In this document: in pieces, positions 16,624-25,240 of the stretch | How positions within the stretch are numbered: the stretch's first letter is position 1 | Layout of the letters: each line of letters begins with the position of its first letter | From: Streptomyces aureoverticillatus | Lineage (GTDB): Bacteria; Actinomycetota; Actinomycetes; Streptomycetales; Streptomycetaceae | Assembly (NCBI RefSeq): GCF_014649395.1 | Contig: NZ_BMSY01000010.1 | Span: 124,001-188,000, forward strand | Direction: 5' to 3' | DNA: 64,000 bases | Notes under the pieces: model-generated | The model's database searches: none | The model's input: the letters and a program-made list of their open reading frames with translations, nothing else | Told to the model about the DNA's origin: nothing | Made by a program: the position numbers and the translations under genes

Positions 16624-17664
16624 ATGTCTCGCAGCATCAATCTCGCAGTGATCCCCGGAGATGGGATCGGCCAGGAAGTCGTGGCCCAGGGGCTCAAGGT
16701 CCTCAACGCCGTTCTCCCGCAGGATGTGAAGCTGGAGACCAAGGAGTACGACTTCGGGGCCCGCCGCTATCACGCCACCGGTGAGACCCTCACCGACGCC
16801 GACCTCGCGGCCCTCAAGAAGCACGACGCGATCCTGCTCGGCGCCATCGGCGACCCCTCGGTCCCCTCCGGCGTGCTTGAGCGCGGCTTCCTGCTCAAGC
16901 TCCGCTTCGCCTTCGACCACCACGTCAACCTGCGTCCGTCCCGGCTGCTGCCGGGAGTGGCCACGCCGCTCGCGGGCCAGCCCGAGATCGACTTCGTCGT
17001 CGTACGCGAAGGCACCGAGGGCCCCTACACCGGCAACGGCGGCACCATCCGCAAGGGCACCCCGCACGAGGTCGCCACCGAGGTCTCCGTGAACACGGCC
17101 TTCGGCGTGGAGCGCGTCGTCCGTGACGCCTTCGCCCGCGCGCAGGCCCGCCCCCGCAAGAAGCTGACGCTGGTCCACAAGAACAACGTGCTCGCCTACG
17201 CGGGCCACCTGTGGACGAACGTCTTCAACAGGGTGGCCGAGGAGTTCCCCGAGGTCACCACCGACTACATCCACGTCGACGCGGCCACGATCTACCTGGT
17301 CACCGACCCCGGCCGGTTCGACGTGATCGTCACCGACAACCTCTTCGGCGACATCATCACCGACCTCGCCGCGGCCGTCTCCGGCGGCATCGGCGTCGCG
17401 GCCTCCGGCAACATCAACCCGAGCCGCGAGTTCCCGTCGATGTTCGAGCCCGTGCACGGCTCGGCGCCCGACATCGCGGGCCAGGCCAAGGCCGACCCGA
17501 CGGCGACCGTGCTGTCCGTCGCCCTCCTCCTGCGCCACCTCGGGTACGACGACGAGGCGAACCGCGTCGAGGAGGCCGTCTCCGCCGACCTCGGCGGCCG
17601 CGGTGACACCCCTCGTACCACCGACGAGATCGGCGACGCGCTCGCCGTCCGAGTAGCGGGCTGA
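16624..17664 (+). CDS. leuB: 3-isopropylmalate dehydrogenase
   Basis: A 346-residue NAD-dependent enzyme that oxidatively decarboxylates 3-isopropylmalate to 2-oxoisocaproate in leucine synthesis. It likely also acts on 3-methylmalate in the citramalate route to isoleucine. Conserved landmarks are the N-terminal VIPGDGIGQEV, the substrate-contact Arg segment LKLRFAFDHHVNLRPSRL, the metal-binding region VTDNLFGDIITDLAAAVSGG, and the NAD site EPVHGSAPDIAG. ATG 16624 starts precisely at the domain. It is the first of the branched-chain genes here, followed by the MITE-like element and ilvE, so transcription into ilvE may be broken. Confidence 0.95.
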   Translation: MSRSINLAVIPGDGIGQEVVAQGLKVLNAVLPQDVKLETKEYDFGARRYHATGETLTDADLAALKKHDAILLGAIGDPSVPSGVLERGFLLKLRFAFDHHVNLRPSRLLPGVATPLAGQPEIDFVVVREGTEGPYTGNGGTIRKGTPHEVATEVSVNTAFGVERVVRDAFARAQARPRKKLTLVHKNNVLAYAGHLWTNVFNRVAEEFPEVTTDYIHVDAATIYLVTDPGRFDVIVTDNLFGDIITDLAAAVSGGIGVAASGNINPSREFPSMFEPVHGSAPDIAGQAKADPTATVLSVALLLRHLGYDDEANRVEEAVSADLGGRGDTPRTTDEIGDALAVRVAG

Positions 17665-17692
17665 CCCGCCGGTCGTCTGCTCCGTCACAGCA

Positions 17693-17916
17693 AGGGCGTG
17701 TCCGATGGGTCCGGTCGGCTGTGTTCCGGGTGCGTGTTTGTGGGGCCGAGCGGTGTCTGGTGCGTGTGGCTGCAAGGCGGAGGAGGGCGTCGACGCGAAT
17801 GGGGCCTCCCCTGCTCGAGCGAAGCCGAGAGCTTGGGGAAGTCGGCAACCGACGACAACGCCGCAGACGCGCGTGCCAGACACCGCGACGCCGACGGGAC
17901 CCATCGGACACGCCCT
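17693..17916. mobile_element. MITE-like element with 26-bp terminal inverted repeats
   Basis: A 224-bp segment is bounded by 26-bp inverted ends: AGGGCGTGTCCGATGGGTCC on the left and its exact complement on the right, followed inward by GTCGG/CCGAC after one mismatch. It encodes no transposase. It contains a 43-bp block at 17799-17841 that recurs at 42/43 positions inside the conservon sensor kinase at 49384-49426. No clear target duplication is seen at the borders. The sequence shows the structure; mobility by a transposase in trans is inferred. It separates leuB from ilvE. Confidence 0.65.
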
Positions 17917-18138
17917 GACCGCCGGGTCGCATCAGCACCCGGCGGCTTCTCGTTTGCGGCCCCCGGGTGTCACCATCGAACCCAGGGCCGCCCTGACCGC
18001 TGTTTCGTCCATGCCGTGCCACGAGCGATAATCGAACGTGGGGCCGCGAAACGGCGCACGCCCGGACGCCGCGAGAGACGCGCGCGTGCGGGTCTGAGCG
18101 CGGTCCGTCACACACAAACCGGTGAAGGACACGCAACC
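17917..18138 (+). promoter_or_regulatory. ilvE upstream region
   Basis: 222 bp between the MITE-like element and ilvE. GATAAT at 18027-18032 is a good -10 element, with a weak TTCGTC 17 bp upstream as -35. That would give a ~100-base leader. No leader peptide rich in branched-chain residues was seen. Inverted GC-rich stretches around 18060-18100 could fold, but no specific switch is recognised. Confidence 0.4.
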
Positions 18139-19227
18139 ATGACGACGCCCACGATCGAGCTCAAGCCCTCCTCGACCCCGGTCTCCGCCGCGGAGCGCGA
18201 GGCGGTCCTGGCCAGCCCCGGGTTCGGCCGCCACTTCACCGACCACATGGTGACCATCCGCTGGACGGAGGGCCGCGGCTGGCACGACGGCCAGCTCGTG
18301 CCGTACGGCCCGCTCTCCCTCGACCCGGCGACCACCGTCCTGCACTACGCCCAGGAGATCTTCGAGGGCCTGAAGGCCTACCGCCAGCCCGACGGCTCGG
18401 TCGCGCTGTTCCGCCCCGAGGCCAACGCCCTGCGCTTCCAGTCGTCGGCGCGCCGCATGGCGATGCCGGAACTGCCCGTCGAGACCTTCATCGACGCCTG
18501 CGACGCCCTCGTGCGCCAGGACATCGACTGGGTGCCCGCGCACGGCGGCGAGGAGTCGCTCTACCTGCGCCCGTTCATGATCGCCACGGAGGTCGGGCTC
18601 GGCGTGAAGCCCGCCAACGAGTACCTCTTCGTCGTCATCGCCTCGCCCGCCGGCGCCTACTTCCCCGGGGGCGTCAAGCCCGTCTCCATCTGGCTCTCCG
18701 AGGACCGCGTGCGCGCCGTGCCCGGCGGCGTCGGCGACGCCAAGACCGGCGGCAACTACGCCGCGTCCCTGCTCGCGCAGGCCGAGGCCGCCGCGAAGGG
18801 CTGCGACCAGGTCGCCTACCTCGACGCCGTCGAGCACAAGTGGGTCGAGGAACTGGGCGGCATGAACCTGTACTTCGTGTACCGGGACAAGATCGTCACC
18901 CCCGAGCTGACCGGCTCGCTGCTCGCGGGCATCACCCGGGACTCGCTCCTCACCGTCGCCCGCGACCTCGGCTACACCTCCGAGGAGCGCCGCGTCTCCA
19001 TCGACCAGTGGCAGGCCGACACCGCGGACGGCACGCTCACCGAGGTCTTCGCCTGCGGCACCGCCGCCGTCATCACGCCGGTCGGCACGGTCAAGTCGGC
19101 CCGCGGCGAGTGGGTGCAGAGCGGCGGCAGCCCCGGCGAGGTCACCATGAAGCTGCGGGACGCGCTGCTCGACCTCCAGCGGGGTGTCACGGCGGACCCG
19201 CACGGGTGGATGCACCGCCTGGGCTGA
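18139..19227 (+). CDS. ilvE: Branched-chain amino-acid aminotransferase
   Basis: A 362-residue PLP enzyme of fold type IV. It performs the last step of Leu, Ile and Val synthesis and the first of their breakdown to fatty-acid and polyketide primers. PLP-lysine is Lys202 in GDAKTGGNYAASL. Other family marks are LHYAQEIFEGLKAYR, the VEELGGMNLYF segment after the PLP lysine, and the C-terminal FACGTAAVITPVG. ATG 18139 follows GAAGGAC. It ends in a strong hairpin terminator, so it appears monocistronic. Confidence 0.95.
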   Translation: MTTPTIELKPSSTPVSAAEREAVLASPGFGRHFTDHMVTIRWTEGRGWHDGQLVPYGPLSLDPATTVLHYAQEIFEGLKAYRQPDGSVALFRPEANALRFQSSARRMAMPELPVETFIDACDALVRQDIDWVPAHGGEESLYLRPFMIATEVGLGVKPANEYLFVVIASPAGAYFPGGVKPVSIWLSEDRVRAVPGGVGDAKTGGNYAASLLAQAEAAAKGCDQVAYLDAVEHKWVEELGGMNLYFVYRDKIVTPELTGSLLAGITRDSLLTVARDLGYTSEERRVSIDQWQADTADGTLTEVFACGTAAVITPVGTVKSARGEWVQSGGSPGEVTMKLRDALLDLQRGVTADPHGWMHRLG

Positions 19228-19293
19228 GCGGTGCCCCGTCCGGGCTGAGCATGTCCCGTCCGGGCTGAGCCCTTCCCTGATCGACCGTCCGTC

Positions 19294-19339
19294 CACGAAG
19301 GCCGGGCCCTGGCAGCCACTGCCGGGCCCGGCCTTCGTG
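19294..19339 (+). terminator. Strong terminator after ilvE
   Basis: Perfect 16-bp stem CACGAAGGCCGGGCCC with its complement, continuing after one bulged T into GGCAG-cca-CTGCC. It is one of the longest stems in the window. It also lies between ilvE and the convergent TetR gene, so it may serve both. Confidence 0.85.
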
Positions 19340-19364
19340 CTGTCCTCGCACGCGGACTGTCCTC

Positions 19365-20051
19365 TCACGCGCATCCAGGGTCGGGGTGCGCGGTGAGCGT
19401 CAGGCTTCCGGGCAGGGCCGCGCACGCGCGGCGGAACGCGGCGGCGAGGTCGGCGCGGGTCGGGCGGGCCGCGCCGTCCGTGCCGGCCGCTTCGGCGGTC
19501 CAGGTCTCCAGGCCGCGGTGCCAGGCGGCCACGAGAAGGTCGACGGCCAGGTGCGCGCGCAGGTGGTCCGGGCCGTCCGGGGTGCCGCCGAGGTCGAAGC
19601 GGCGTACGACGACGTCCAGGGCGGCGCGGCCGGTGCGGTCGCAGAACGCGAGGCCGTGCGCGCCCATCGACGGGTTGTGCGCGGCGAGCCGGCGGCTGAG
19701 CAGCACGCGGTGCGCCCACTCCTCGCCGGGCATGCGGTCGAGCGCGGCGAGCAGGACGTCGCGCAGCAGCTCGTGCAGCGGCCCGCCGTCCGGCCGCGCC
19801 TCCTCCAGTTCGTCGAGGAACGCCCGCCACAGGTCGTGGAGCGGTGCCGTCGCCACGTCCTCCTTGCTGGTGAACGTGCGGAAGAAGGTCCGCTTGGACA
19901 CCTCCACGGCGTCGCACAGCTCGTCGAGCGTGACGCCGTCGAAGCCGCGCTCCGTGAACAGCTCCAGGGCGGTGTCGACGAGGGCCTGCCGGGTGCGGAG
20001 CTTCTTGCGTTCGCGCAGCGGGAGCTGGGCGGTGGCGCGTGCGGTGTCCAT
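19365..20051 (-). CDS. TetR/AcrR family regulator
   Basis: A 228-residue regulator. The N-terminal HTH spans about residues 15-65, with ERKKLRTRQALVDTALELF, then ERGFDGVTLDELCDAVEVS and the recognition helix KRTFFRTFTSKED. The C-terminal domain contains AAWHRGLETWTAEA and resembles the MftR/AcrR-type C domain. ATG 20051 fits the domain start. It is divergent from the quinone oxidoreductase-like gene and probably controls it through the palindrome at 20094. Confidence 0.88.
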   Translation of the reverse strand: MDTARATAQLPLRERKKLRTRQALVDTALELFTERGFDGVTLDELCDAVEVSKRTFFRTFTSKEDVATAPLHDLWRAFLDELEEARPDGGPLHELLRDVLLAALDRMPGEEWAHRVLLSRRLAAHNPSMGAHGLAFCDRTGRAALDVVVRRFDLGGTPDGPDHLRAHLAVDLLVAAWHRGLETWTAEAAGTDGAARPTRADLAAAFRRACAALPGSLTLTAHPDPGCA

Positions 20052-20093
20052 GCGGGGAGTGTAGCTCGGTAGCCAATGCCCCTTGATGGCTTG

Positions 20094-20108
20094 TGCCACT
20101 GAGTGGCA
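20094..20108. promoter_or_regulatory. Perfect palindrome, candidate TetR operator
   Basis: TGCCACT-G-AGTGGCA is a perfect 15-bp palindrome 43 bp upstream of the TetR start and 103 bp upstream of the oxidoreductase. A wider AATGCC (20075) / GGCATT (20105) pair overlaps it. Symmetry and position are typical of TetR autoregulation. Confidence 0.6.
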
Positions 20109-20210
20109 TTGTTGCGGGGTCGGCTTCGCGGCGCCCGGTGGTGCGGCCGTGTCGCTGTGCCGCGCTGTGCTGCCCGGCTCCGTCCCGTGTACGTGAAAGG
20201 TGACTCCGTC

Positions 20211-21140
20211 ATGCGTGCTCTGCTCGTCGACCCCGCCGCCCCCGCCGGACTCCGTCTCGGCACCGCGCCCGACCCCGAACCGGCCCCGCACCAGGCCCTC
20301 GTCCGGGTCGCCGCGACCTCACTCAACTACGGCGAGGTGGCGAGCCTCGTGCCGGGCGCCGCGCCGGGCACCGTGCTCGGCTGGGATGCCGCCGGGTACG
20401 TCGAGCGGGCCGCGGCCGACGGCTCCGGCCCCCCGGTCGGCACCCCCGTGGTGACCCTTGGGGAGGCCGGTGGATGGGCCGAACTCCGCGCTGTGGACAC
20501 GCAGTTCATGGGTGTCGTACCGGAAGGGGCCGACCTCGGCGCCATCAGCACGATCCCCGTCGCCGGGGCCAGCGCGCTGCGGGCCCTGCACCGGGTGGGG
20601 CCCCTGCTGGGGCGGCGGGTCCTGGTCACCGGGGCCACGGGTGGCGTCGGGCGGTACGCCGTGCAGCTCGCCCGGCGGGGTGGTGCGTACGTCGCGGCCG
20701 CGACCGGGGACCCGGGTGGGCGGGGCGAGGCGCTGCGGGGCCTCGGCGCGCACGCGGTCGTCGGCGACCCCGCCGAGGTCGACGTTCCCCTGGACGGGGT
20801 CGTGGATCTCGTGGGCGGACGCCAACTGGTCACCGCGTACGAGAGGTTGGGGGCCGGCGGGGTGTTGGTGTCCGTGGGGCACTCGGGTGGGGACGACGAG
20901 CACTTTCCGCACGGGGTGCTGTACGGGGACCAGGGGCGGCACGACCGGGCGGTCGTGAGCTTCCATCTGCTCGGGTGCGGTGGGCTCGGGCGGGACCTGG
21001 AGTGGCTGGCCGGGGAGGTTGCCGCGGGGCGGCTTGACGCGGGGGAGGCGTGGCGGGGGGATTGGGGAGACGCCGGGGTGGCGGTGGAGGCGCTGCGGGG
21101 GCGGCGGTTGCATGGCAAGGCTGTGCTGGTGGTGGGCTGA
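20211..21140 (+). CDS. Zinc-independent quinone oxidoreductase-like MDR protein
   Basis: A 309-residue member of the medium-chain dehydrogenase/reductase superfamily. The N-terminal GroES-like domain includes RVAATSLNYGEVAS. The NADPH-binding segment is VTGATGGVGRYAVQLAR near residue 140. No catalytic zinc ligands are visible, which points to the quinone oxidoreductase branch that reduces quinones or enones. ATG 20211 has ribosome site GAAAGGTGA. It is divergent from the TetR gene and ends just before a block of dispersed repeat A. Confidence 0.87.
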   Translation: MRALLVDPAAPAGLRLGTAPDPEPAPHQALVRVAATSLNYGEVASLVPGAAPGTVLGWDAAGYVERAAADGSGPPVGTPVVTLGEAGGWAELRAVDTQFMGVVPEGADLGAISTIPVAGASALRALHRVGPLLGRRVLVTGATGGVGRYAVQLARRGGAYVAAATGDPGGRGEALRGLGAHAVVGDPAEVDVPLDGVVDLVGGRQLVTAYERLGAGGVLVSVGHSGGDDEHFPHGVLYGDQGRHDRAVVSFHLLGCGGLGRDLEWLAGEVAAGRLDAGEAWRGDWGDAGVAVEALRGRRLHGKAVLVVG

Positions 21141-21186
21141 GGCGGGGTGCCCTCGCGGGGTGCGCCCCAACCCCGCCCCTTCTCCG

Positions 21187-21315
21187 TAACCAGGGGGCTC
21201 CGCCCCCTGGACCCCCGTATCGCCGCTTCGCGGCTCGTCCTCAAACGCCGGACGGGCTCTTTATAGCCTCTCCGGCGTTTGAGGAGCGGGGTCTGGGGCG
21301 GAGCCCCAGTTACGG
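21187..21315. repeat. Dispersed repeat family A, facing pair (copies 4 and 5)
   Basis: Copy 4 (21187-21258, forward) and copy 5 (21265-21315, reverse) face each other across six bases and form one long imperfect inverted repeat. Both have the CCAGGGGGC or CTGGGGC hairpin end and the GCCGG-ACGGGCT/AGCCTCTCCGGCG end. It lies between convergent genes, and copy 5 supplies the stop and C-terminal codons of the NCS1 permease. A terminator role is plausible. Confidence 0.8.
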
Positions 21316-22697
21316 GAAGGGGCGGGGTTGGGGTACATCGCGTAAGCGGCACCCCCCACCACCCCCGACAGCAGAAAACTGCAGTCCACCCCTCCCGTCA
21401 GGGAAAGCAGCGGCCCCTCGTAGGAGGGCAGGGAGACCGAGAGGAGGCCGATGCCCGCGCCCAGGGCCCAGGCCGTCGTGGCCCACGGGTTCCAGCCGCC
21501 GCGGTACCAGTAACTGCCGCCCCGGGAGCGGCGGTTGAAGACCTGGAGGGCGTCGGCGTCGTACACGCCACGGCAGCGGACGAAGCCCATCAGGGTGATC
21601 ACGGCCCACGGCGTCCCGATGGCCGTGAGCAGCAGCACGAAGGACGTCATCGCGTCCTGCGCCTCCCAGGCGAAGTGCCCCACGAACACGCACGCCGTGG
21701 CGACCACCGCCACCGCGTACGTCGCCCGCGCCCGCGACGCCCGCGGCACGATCGCGTCGAGGTCGAGCCCCATGGAGTACAGCATCAGCCCCGCGTTGCC
21801 GGCGGACCCGGCGGACGCGGCGAGGAGGAGGGGGAGCAGGTACCAGCCGGGTGCGGCCGACACCAGCGGCTCGGCGTAGTCGAGCGCGGCCCCGGCGGCG
21901 TACGCGGTGAAGGTGCCGAAGAGCTGCGGTACGAGGAGTCCGGCCGTCAGGCCCACGCAGGTGGCCCGCAGGACGCGGCGCGGGGAGTGCCGCACGGGGG
22001 AGACGTAGCGGGTGTAGTCGCCGAGCAGGGTGATGAAGGCGATGGGGCCGGAGAGGCCCGCGGCCACCAGGGCGAGCAGCCACGTCGGCCAGAACGAGCC
22101 GAGCGCGTAGCCGCCCGCGTCCGGCAGCGCGGCGGTGGTGAAGTCGGGCGCGTACGCCACCACGCCGAGGGCGAGCAGCGCGGTCATGCCGACCGCGAGG
22201 ATCCGCGAGAGGCGCAGCAGCACCCGGTAGCCGTACACCGCCCCGGCCACCGTCGCCGCCGCGAGCGCCGCGTAGACCAGACCGTAGGAGAAGCCGTCCG
22301 CCGGCAGGCCGACCAGGCGGTGCAGGGTGCCGACCATCACGTCGCCGCCGATCCAGATGGTCAGCGCGGTGTAGCCGAGGGAGAGGAGGAGGCCGACCAC
22401 CGAGCCGACCAGGCGGCCGCGCACGCCGAACTGCGCGCCCGACGACGTCGACAGGTTCGTGGCCGTCCGCAGCGACACCAGCGCGAGCGGCGCGGTGAGC
22501 GCGGTGCCGACCAGGGTGCCCGCCACCACCGAGGTCACCGACTCCCACCAGTTCAGGCCGAACGACACCGGCAGCCAGCCGAAGACGATCACTCCGAGGC
22601 AGAGATTGGAGCCGAGGAGGATCGAGATCACGTCCCGGGGGCCGCTGGTGCGTTCCTCCTCGGGGATGGTGTCGACTCCGCGCTGTTCTATCGGCAT
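21261..22697 (-). CDS. NCS1-family nucleobase/allantoin/hydantoin permease
   Basis: A 478-residue cation symporter with about 12 transmembrane helices. NCS1 features include the N-terminal LGSNLCLGVIVFGWLPVSFGL, the helix-3 SSGAQFGVRGR segment and the helix-6 GPIAFITLLGDYTRY region. Substrates of this family are cytosine, purines, allantoin, hydantoins and thiamine precursors, mostly ureido or cyclic-amide compounds. It is divergent from the urease-like operon with a shared palindrome, so its substrate probably feeds that pathway. The last ~18 residues (SRNWGSAPDPAPQTPERL) are encoded by dispersed repeat A. Confidence 0.88.
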   Translation of the reverse strand: MPIEQRGVDTIPEEERTSGPRDVISILLGSNLCLGVIVFGWLPVSFGLNWWESVTSVVAGTLVGTALTAPLALVSLRTATNLSTSSGAQFGVRGRLVGSVVGLLLSLGYTALTIWIGGDVMVGTLHRLVGLPADGFSYGLVYAALAAATVAGAVYGYRVLLRLSRILAVGMTALLALGVVAYAPDFTTAALPDAGGYALGSFWPTWLLALVAAGLSGPIAFITLLGDYTRYVSPVRHSPRRVLRATCVGLTAGLLVPQLFGTFTAYAAGAALDYAEPLVSAAPGWYLLPLLLAASAGSAGNAGLMLYSMGLDLDAIVPRASRARATYAVAVVATACVFVGHFAWEAQDAMTSFVLLLTAIGTPWAVITLMGFVRCRGVYDADALQVFNRRSRGGSYWYRGGWNPWATTAWALGAGIGLLSVSLPSYEGPLLSLTGGVDCSFLLSGVVGGAAYAMYPNPAPSRNWGSAPDPAPQTPERL

Positions 22698-22785
22698 GAG
22701 GGCGCCCTCTCCCAGGTGTTTGAGTTCCGTTCAATGTGGAGTACGTCAGGGTCGGACGTCAATGGGTGGGGCTGTGTAATCTAGG

Positions 22786-22804
22786 TTTAGAGTGATGTTC
22801 TAAA
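22786..22804. promoter_or_regulatory. Candidate operator of the permease/urease-like divergon
   Basis: TTTAGA-gtgatgt-TCTAAA, an AT-rich perfect 6-bp inverted repeat with 7-bp spacing, lies 30 bp before the UreAB start. A second dyad, TTGA-gttccgt-TCAA, lies nearer the permease. The TetR protein encoded at 26276 is the likely ligand-responsive binder. Confidence 0.5.
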
Positions 22805-22833
22805 TGTGATTCATGGATGCGAGGTGTGGCGGC

Positions 22834-23547
22834 GTGCGACTGACCCCCACGGAACGCGACCGGCTGCTGCTCTTCGGCGCGGCCGAGCTCGCCAGGGCCC
22901 GCAGGGCGCGCGGCCTCAGGCTGAACGTCCCGGAGGCGACCGCGCTGATCGCCGACACGGTCTGCGAGGCCGCCCGCGACGGGGCCCGGCTCGCCGAGGC
23001 CATCGAGCGGGCGCGGTCGGTGCTCGGCCCCGACGACGTGCTGCCGGGCGTCGCGGACGTCGTCACCGAAGTGCATGTGGAGGCCGTTTTCGACGACGGG
23101 TCGCGGCTCGCCGTGGTCGCCGACCCGGTGGGCGGCGGCTCGCTCGGGGCGGACGCGCCCGGCGCGCTGCGGCCCGCGCCGCCCACGCCGGAGCGGGAGC
23201 CGGCCGTCACGGTGTCCGTGCGCAACACGGCCACCGTGCCCGTCAGCGTGACCTCCCACTTCCATTTCTTCGAGGCCAACCCGCGGCTCGACTTCGACCG
23301 CGCCGCCGCCTACGGCATGCGGCTCGCCGTCCCGGCGGGCTCCTCCCTGCGGTTCGGGCCCGGCGAGCGCGTCGAGGCCGGGCTCGTGCCCATCGGGGGC
23401 GCGCGCGTCGCCATCGGCTTCGCCGGTCTCGTCGACGGGCCGCTGGACGCGCCCGGGGCCAAGGAGGAGGCGCTGCGCAGGGCTGCCGCCTGCGGCTACC
23501 TCGGGGCGCGTGCCCCGCGGGACAAGACCCCCGAGGAGGGCGAGTGA
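22834..23547 (+). CDS. Fused urease gamma-beta subunit (UreA-UreB)
   Basis: A 237-residue fusion. Residues 1-100 are UreA (LTPTERDRLLLFGAAELARARRARG, with its usual helices). Residues ~118-225 are UreB (TVSVRNTATVPVSVTSHFHFFEANPRLDFDR, then FGPGE and GLVDG). GTG 22834 is preferred because it matches the canonical UreA N-terminus and follows GAGGTG at 22821-22826; ATG 22813 would add seven residues. The stop overlaps the ureC ATG (TGATG), so the subunits are co-translated. Fused UreAB occurs in a second urease-like locus of streptomycetes. No ureDEFG genes for nickel insertion lie in this window. Confidence 0.9.
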   Translation: MRLTPTERDRLLLFGAAELARARRARGLRLNVPEATALIADTVCEAARDGARLAEAIERARSVLGPDDVLPGVADVVTEVHVEAVFDDGSRLAVVADPVGGGSLGADAPGALRPAPPTPEREPAVTVSVRNTATVPVSVTSHFHFFEANPRLDFDRAAAYGMRLAVPAGSSLRFGPGERVEAGLVPIGGARVAIGFAGLVDGPLDAPGAKEEALRRAAACGYLGARAPRDKTPEEGE

Positions 23548-25229
23548 TGGACCCCCACGAGTACGCCTCCGTGCACGGCCCCCGCGCCGGCGACCGCGTC
23601 GTCCTCGGTGACTCCGGGCTCGTCGTGCGCGTCGAGTCCGACGCCCAGCGGCACGGCGACGAGTTCCTCGCCGGATTCGGCAAGACCGCCCGCGACGGCC
23701 TGCACCTGAAGGCCGCCGCCGTCCGCGAGACCTGCGACGTCGTGATCAGCAACGTCGTCGTCATCGACGCCGCGCAGGGGATACGGAAGGTGTCGATCGG
23801 CATCCGGGAGGGGCGGATCGCCGCCATCGGGCGGGCCGGGAATCCGGACACCCTCGACGGCGTCGACGTGGTCGTCGGGACCGGCACCTCCATCGTGTCG
23901 GGCGAGGGCCTCATCGCGACCGCCGGCGCCGTGGACACCCACGTCCACCTGCTCTCGCCGCGCGTCATGGAGGCCTCGCTGGCCTCCGGCGTCACCACGA
24001 TCATCGGCCAGGAGTTCGGGCCGGTGTGGGGCGTCGGCGTCAACTCGCCGTGGGCGCTGAAGCACGCGTTCGGCGCCTTCGACGCCTGGCCCGTCAACAT
24101 CGGCTTCCTCGGCCGGGGTTCGTCGTCCGACCCGGCCCCGCTGGTCGAGGCGCTCGCCGAGGGCGGGGCGTCCGGCTTCAAGGTGCACGAGGACATGGGC
24201 GCGCACACCCGCGCCCTGGACACCGCGCTGCGTGTCGCCGAGGAGCACGACGTCCAAGTCGCCCTGCACAGCGACGGGTTGAACGAGTGCCTGTCGGTCG
24301 AGGACACCCTGAGCGTCCTCGACGGCCGGACCATCCACGCCTTCCACATCGAGGGCTGCGGTGGCGGTCACGTACCGAACGTCCTGAAGATGGCGGGCGT
24401 CCCGAACGTCATCGGGTCGTCCACCAACCCCACACTGCCCTTCGGCCGGGACGCCGTCGCCGAGCACTACGGCATGATCGTGTCCGTCCACGACCTGAAG
24501 ACCGACCTGCCGGGTGACGCCGCCATGGCACGGGACCGGATCCGCGCCGGGACCATGGGCGCCGAGGACGTGCTGCACGATCTCGGCGCCATCGGGATCA
24601 CGTCGTCCGACGCGCAGGGCATGGGGCGCGCGGGCGAGACCGTGCGGCGCACGTTCGCCATGGCCGGGAAGATGAAGGCCGAGCTCGGCCCGGCGGCGGG
24701 CGACGGCCCGCACGACGACAACGGCCGCGTCCTGCGGTACGTCGCCAAGCTCACGATCAACCCGGCGCTCGCCCACGGTCTCGCCCACGAGGTCGGCTCC
24801 ATCGAGGTCGGCAAGATGGCCGACATCGTGCTGTGGCGGCCCGAGTTCTTCGGCGCCAAGCCGCAGCTGGTGCTGAAGTCGGGCTTCCCCGCGTACGGCG
24901 TCGTCGGCGACCCGAACGCCGCCACCGACACCTGCGAACCCCTCGTGCTCGGGCCGCAGTTCGGCGCGTACGGCGCGACGCCCGCCGACATCTCCGTGGC
25001 GTTCGTCGCGCGCGCCGCCGTCGAGCAGGGCAACGACACGATGCCCACCCGGCGGCGCCGGGTCGCCGTCCGCGGCACCCGCGGCATCGGCCCCGCCGAC
25101 CTGCGCCTGAACTCCCGCACCGGCACCGTCGACGTCGACCAGCGCTCCGGCCTGGTCACCCTGGACGGCGAGGCGCTGCGCTCCGCCCCCGCCGACTCCG
25201 TCTCCCTCAACCGCCTGTACTTCCTGTGA
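23547..25229 (+). CDS. Urease alpha-subunit homologue lacking the flap cysteine
   Basis: A 560-residue amidohydrolase aligned along its length with UreC. The dinickel ligands are all present: His132/His134 (DTHVHLL), carbamylated Lys212 with His214 in GFKVHEDMG, His241 (ALHSD), His267 (FHIEGCGGGH) and Asp355 (TSSDAQGMG). The catalytic flap differs from standard ureases. The usual MVCHHL segment reads IVSVHDL, so the conserved Cys (Cys319 in Klebsiella) is Val314, while the catalytic His is kept as His315. The region that normally reads GTGPAAGTHATTCTPG is also changed (EFGPVWGVGVNSP). A divergent urease, or an amidohydrolase of substituted ureas, fits better than a canonical urease. It lies between UreAB and agmatine deiminase in one operon. 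Confidence 0.88.
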   Translation: MDPHEYASVHGPRAGDRVVLGDSGLVVRVESDAQRHGDEFLAGFGKTARDGLHLKAAAVRETCDVVISNVVVIDAAQGIRKVSIGIREGRIAAIGRAGNPDTLDGVDVVVGTGTSIVSGEGLIATAGAVDTHVHLLSPRVMEASLASGVTTIIGQEFGPVWGVGVNSPWALKHAFGAFDAWPVNIGFLGRGSSSDPAPLVEALAEGGASGFKVHEDMGAHTRALDTALRVAEEHDVQVALHSDGLNECLSVEDTLSVLDGRTIHAFHIEGCGGGHVPNVLKMAGVPNVIGSSTNPTLPFGRDAVAEHYGMIVSVHDLKTDLPGDAAMARDRIRAGTMGAEDVLHDLGAIGITSSDAQGMGRAGETVRRTFAMAGKMKAELGPAAGDGPHDDNGRVLRYVAKLTINPALAHGLAHEVGSIEVGKMADIVLWRPEFFGAKPQLVLKSGFPAYGVVGDPNAATDTCEPLVLGPQFGAYGATPADISVAFVARAAVEQGNDTMPTRRRRVAVRGTRGIGPADLRLNSRTGTVDVDQRSGLVTLDGEALRSAPADSVSLNRLYFL

Positions 25230-25240
25230 GGACCGCACCC

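Noticed and set aside
17693..17916. A full insertion sequence
   Set aside because: The element is only 224 bp with no transposase frame and no clear target-site duplication, so only a MITE-like label is supported.
22834..25229. A complete, ordinary urease operon
   Set aside because: No ureD/E/F/G accessory genes are present, the subunits are fused and the flap Cys is replaced, so a plain urease label would overstate the evidence.
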